Positions 45,446 to 47,902 of a stretch of 47,902 nucleotides of DNA are shown one piece after another. A model generated the notes under the pieces. That model was not told the DNA's origin. It did no database searches and was given only the letters and a program-made list of their open reading frames with translations. The DNA is taken from contig MNCI01007580.1 in the NCBI GenBank assembly GCA_015680685.1, positions 561,271 through 609,172 of the forward strand, given 5' to 3'. Source of the stretch: Gnetum montanum (Eukaryota; Streptophyta; Gnetopsida; Gnetales; Gnetaceae). The position numbers and the translations under genes were made by a program. Positions within the stretch are counted from its first letter, which is position 1. Each line of letters begins with the position of its first letter.

Positions 45446-46330
45446 TGATGAGCGATGAGGTACCCCTACACTCAAGCATACGAATATGAGTGTGTACGTG
45501 CAATCTGGTCGAACTCCATGGATAGACTAGTTGTGGCACCTAAATAGTTATACATTCATTGCAGTTGATTGTCTTCCCACCTCGACTAGTATTTACTTTG
45601 TCACGTATGGTTTAGTCCAGAGTGAGGTGTATGATGTGATTTCTAACACTAGGGTACTTCTAGAGACAATGAAAAATAATCTTGATTAAGCTAATAAATA
45701 ATATGAAGGAAAATCTAAACTAGCTTAAGTGTGATGAGCATTCATCCTTAATCATCCATACACATCTTGGACCTTGTGTACTACTTTTGGGATTACAAAG
45801 CACACATTACTTAAGTTCTATTAGATATGCTACTGGGTTACCAAGTAGTTGCACTTAAATGTTCGTGATTAAGATGTACTCATTCCGCATTACCAACAGA
45901 AATAATGAAATATAAACAAAGAAAANTCATTCCGCATTACCAACAGAAATAATGAAATATAAACAAAGAAAATAATAAATAATAATTAACACTTAATGCA
46001 AATAAAAGCTAAGTGAATGCTACAATGATGGAGTAATCTCGATCTTTATTGTTAGTTGTGTGCATGTCCAAGTACATCACACTCGAACAAAGGTTCCATA
46101 CAATTACAAGCATCACATTGTAGGCATGCACTTGGGAAAGGAACTAAAAATTAACTAAAAATTGACAAAAAGACTTGATCCAAAGACTTACCAAAAGACC
46201 ACCTTCCTGTGCACCTGAGTGCTATATTTATAGGCTAACACAAAAATCACAATATTGTTATCCAAGCGGCGATATCGTGTACCTGATATCATGTATCCGA
46301 TATCGGGGCCTCGCAAACCACGATTCATCA
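45446..46330 (-). repeat. 5' LTR of TE-E, with a 46-bp assembly duplication
   Basis: TGATGAGCGATG...CGATTCATCA. TATA box TATATTTATA on plus at 46222-46231, with GATATC palindromes at 46250-46305. The apparent length of 885 includes a 46-bp copy and an N (45926); corrected, it is 838, the family length. Confidence 0.92.
45880..45972. repeat. 46-bp direct duplication around a single N
   Basis: 45880-45925 equals 45927-45972. As at 12105, this is the mark of unmerged overlapping contig ends. Confidence 0.92.
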
Positions 46331-46335
46331 CTTAG

Positions 46336-47100
46336 GGAAAAACAAAGAGGAATATATAACCATTCATAATTGACTATGAACTTAATGTACCTTGATCATG
46401 GTAAGGGAAGTATTTGTAATCGCGTGGATAATTAAGTGAGGCAAATGGAGAATTTCAGTTTTTGTTTCACTGCTAATTTGGTAAAACATAATTCATGATG
46501 TTACCTTTTATGTTATTTATATGGACTCATTATTAAGATAGGAAAAGGATTGAAGGATGATTTTCTACTACCAAATATCTTCAATACACACACACACACA
46601 CAAAATGTGCTTTAAGTAGACATATATCTCACCATAATCTTAGAATCGAATAATGATGAAGTGAACTATGTCACTAAGACTTAGTATCTTTAGTGAAACT
46701 TGAAATTAGAACCTTTTTTTTTGAGAAATGAAGATAGGGGATGGTAACAGATATTGCCACACTTGTAAGCAAAGTAAAGCAACAGAAATTTTCTTAGTGA
46801 GAAAAGAGAAAGATAGAAAATACTCCCAGTAGAGACTATGAAGAATTATAAAGCTTTCAATTTTATTTTACTTGATGATTTATAAAATGAAGAGCCCTAT
46901 AGATACTACTTTCAATTTGAAAATCTTGAAGGCATCTCATTCTCTTTCTACTTCTACTACTATTCCAAATGTTTTTTTGTTAGACAATACTTTTTACTTA
47001 TTAGTGACATGGATTGTGAGATAAATGTTGAGCTTGAAAAATCAAAGATGAGAACCTCCTCCCCCATATGTCAATGTTAGTTTTATGATAGAATGTTTAG
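46336..47100. other. Stretch between TE-E and the LINE, no gene recognised
   Basis: AT-rich DNA containing a short (CA)n run near 46585-46601. It may be part of an older insertion; no frame or repeat end was supported. Confidence 0.4.
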
Positions 47101-47675
47101 GGCCTTTCTATTAAGTCCCAAGCAAAGATTATGAAGGAGGATCTTTCAAATTGGCATTTATCTCTAGATTTTTTTCATGCAAGAAATTATGCTAAATGGT
47201 TTGGAAAATGATTTGTTGAGCATATGTATCAAGTTAATGAAGATAATGAAAAATTTGTAAAGCAAATGTAAATTCTTTTATACTAGAATTTCTTTGATTT
47301 TAAAACTCTTGGCTAAAGCTCATTATGCTAAATAATGCATGGGTTGGCTAAAAATTAAAGATGAACCTTACAAGGAATTTTTTAAATTTCTACAAGGAAA
47401 GAAACAAGTACCTAAACTAGAATCATTTTATATAAATTATTTCATCATTAAAGATCCTAATACTATTAACAATTTTTTAGTAAATCATTTTTTTTCTATT
47501 TTTATTTGGAAGGTTTTAGAAAGGAATCTTTCCAAACCTCTAGTACGCAATTTTCTCATCTTATAATAGAAGTGTATCGAAGTATTTTTGTAGTAGAAAT
47601 TATAGTAGAAGAAATCAAAGCAATAGCCTTTAGTTTAGCATATGGAAAAGCTCAAAGTTTTGATAATTTTCCTAC
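47100..47675 (+). pseudogene. LINE (L1-type) ORF2 fragment
   Basis: The segment just N-terminal of the reverse transcriptase is visible: YFIIKDPNTINNFLVNHFFS (frame 47339-47566) corresponds to the usual 'I.DP..I...F..FF' stretch. After a frameshift, VEEIKAIAFSLAYGKAQSFD (47506-47675 frame) matches the EIk.Avfsl..gKApGpDGfP motif that opens plant LINE reverse transcriptases. The upstream part (47100-47330) has stops. The reverse transcriptase itself is cut off by TE-G, so its continuation would be beyond the window. Non-functional. Confidence 0.65.
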
Positions 47676-47902
47676 TGATGAATGGTGAGGTACCCCTACA
47701 CTCAACCATACGAATACGAGTGTGTACGCGTGATCCAGTTGAACTCCGCAGACTAAATGCCTTAACGCCACAAGAAACACTTGGGGTTAATCGTTCGTTG
47801 TCTTCCCAGGCTTGCTTGTATGTGTCACGGTGTATGGTTAAGCAAGTTTGAGGTATATGATTTTTTTGGTATTTTTTGGTTTATCTCCTAAGCTATGAGG
47901 GA
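47676..47902 (-). mobile_element. TE-G: LTR end of another family member, inserted in the LINE
   Basis: TGATGAATGGTGAGGTACCC followed by the family LTR end (CACTCAACCATACGAATACG) starts abruptly inside the LINE reading frame at the DNFP motif. CCTAC (47671-47675) would be its target duplication, the partner being outside the window. By orientation this is the U5 end of a minus-strand element's 3' LTR or a solo LTR. From about 47750 it diverges from the other copies. Confidence 0.8.

Larger units (their letters stand above)
30550..46330 (-). mobile_element. TE-E: complete minus-strand family member, host of TE-F
   Basis: Target duplication CTTAG at 30545-30549 and 46331-46335 brackets the element exactly. 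On minus: 5' LTR 46330-45446, primer site, gag (45312-about 42990), spacer, internal promoter block (about 41560-41455), ORF2 (40944 to 31604, interrupted by TE-F), polypurine tract, 3' LTR 31413-30550. Without TE-F the element is about 9.2 kb. There is no protease, reverse transcriptase or integrase. This is the best copy for defining the family structure. Confidence 0.93.

Overview
The window is repeat-dominated, AT-rich nuclear DNA from a seed plant with a large genome. It contains introns, plant LTR retrotransposons primed by a tRNA-Asp-like site, a LINE fragment and an NRT3/NAR2-type nitrate transporter accessory gene. Heavy self-nesting of old LTR elements and scarce genes would suit a gymnosperm, but the sequence alone does not prove that. 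No bacterial, CRISPR or tRNA/rRNA features were seen.

Layout. Six or seven copies of one family of non-autonomous, Athila-like Ty3/gypsy elements make up most of the window; I call them TE-A to TE-G. TE-A (1-4370, minus; left end outside the window) sits in TE-B (plus, 4371-14462). TE-B is also split by TE-C (7750-12975, minus). A single-copy island follows, with a two-exon coiled-coil gene that carries two frameshifts (16837-18285) and several short tandem repeats (18782-19229). A possible copia LTR and the truncated TE-D (20141-26615, minus) come next. TE-D is the only copy with a protease-like domain. The second gene island holds an intact two-exon NRT3/NAR2 gene (28757-29775). TE-E (30550-46330, minus, target duplication CTTAG) is split by TE-F (33642-40175, plus, target duplication TACGT). 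The window ends with a LINE fragment (about 47100-47675) interrupted by the LTR of TE-G (from 47676).

How the family is built. The order is LTR, tRNA-Asp-like primer site, gag with a CX2CX3HX4C zinc knuckle, a long low-complexity spacer, an internal promoter-like block, a second ORF (ORF2: basic N-terminus, conserved central domain, coiled-coil tail ending EEPPPLGTT), a G-rich polypurine tract, LTR. No reverse transcriptase, RNase H or integrase was found in any copy, so mobility must have depended on another element. The internal block repeats the architecture of the LTR U3: GATATC/GTAC-type palindromes just upstream of a TATA box. This suggests a second, ORF2-specific promoter and is the most unusual feature here.

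Assembly. Several single-N positions mark uncollapsed or imperfect contig joins. One of them, at 34850, lies between the arms of a 393-bp inverted duplication that is probably an assembly artefact next to a 637-bp gap. All element ORFs are broken; the only intact gene I recognise is NRT3/NAR2.
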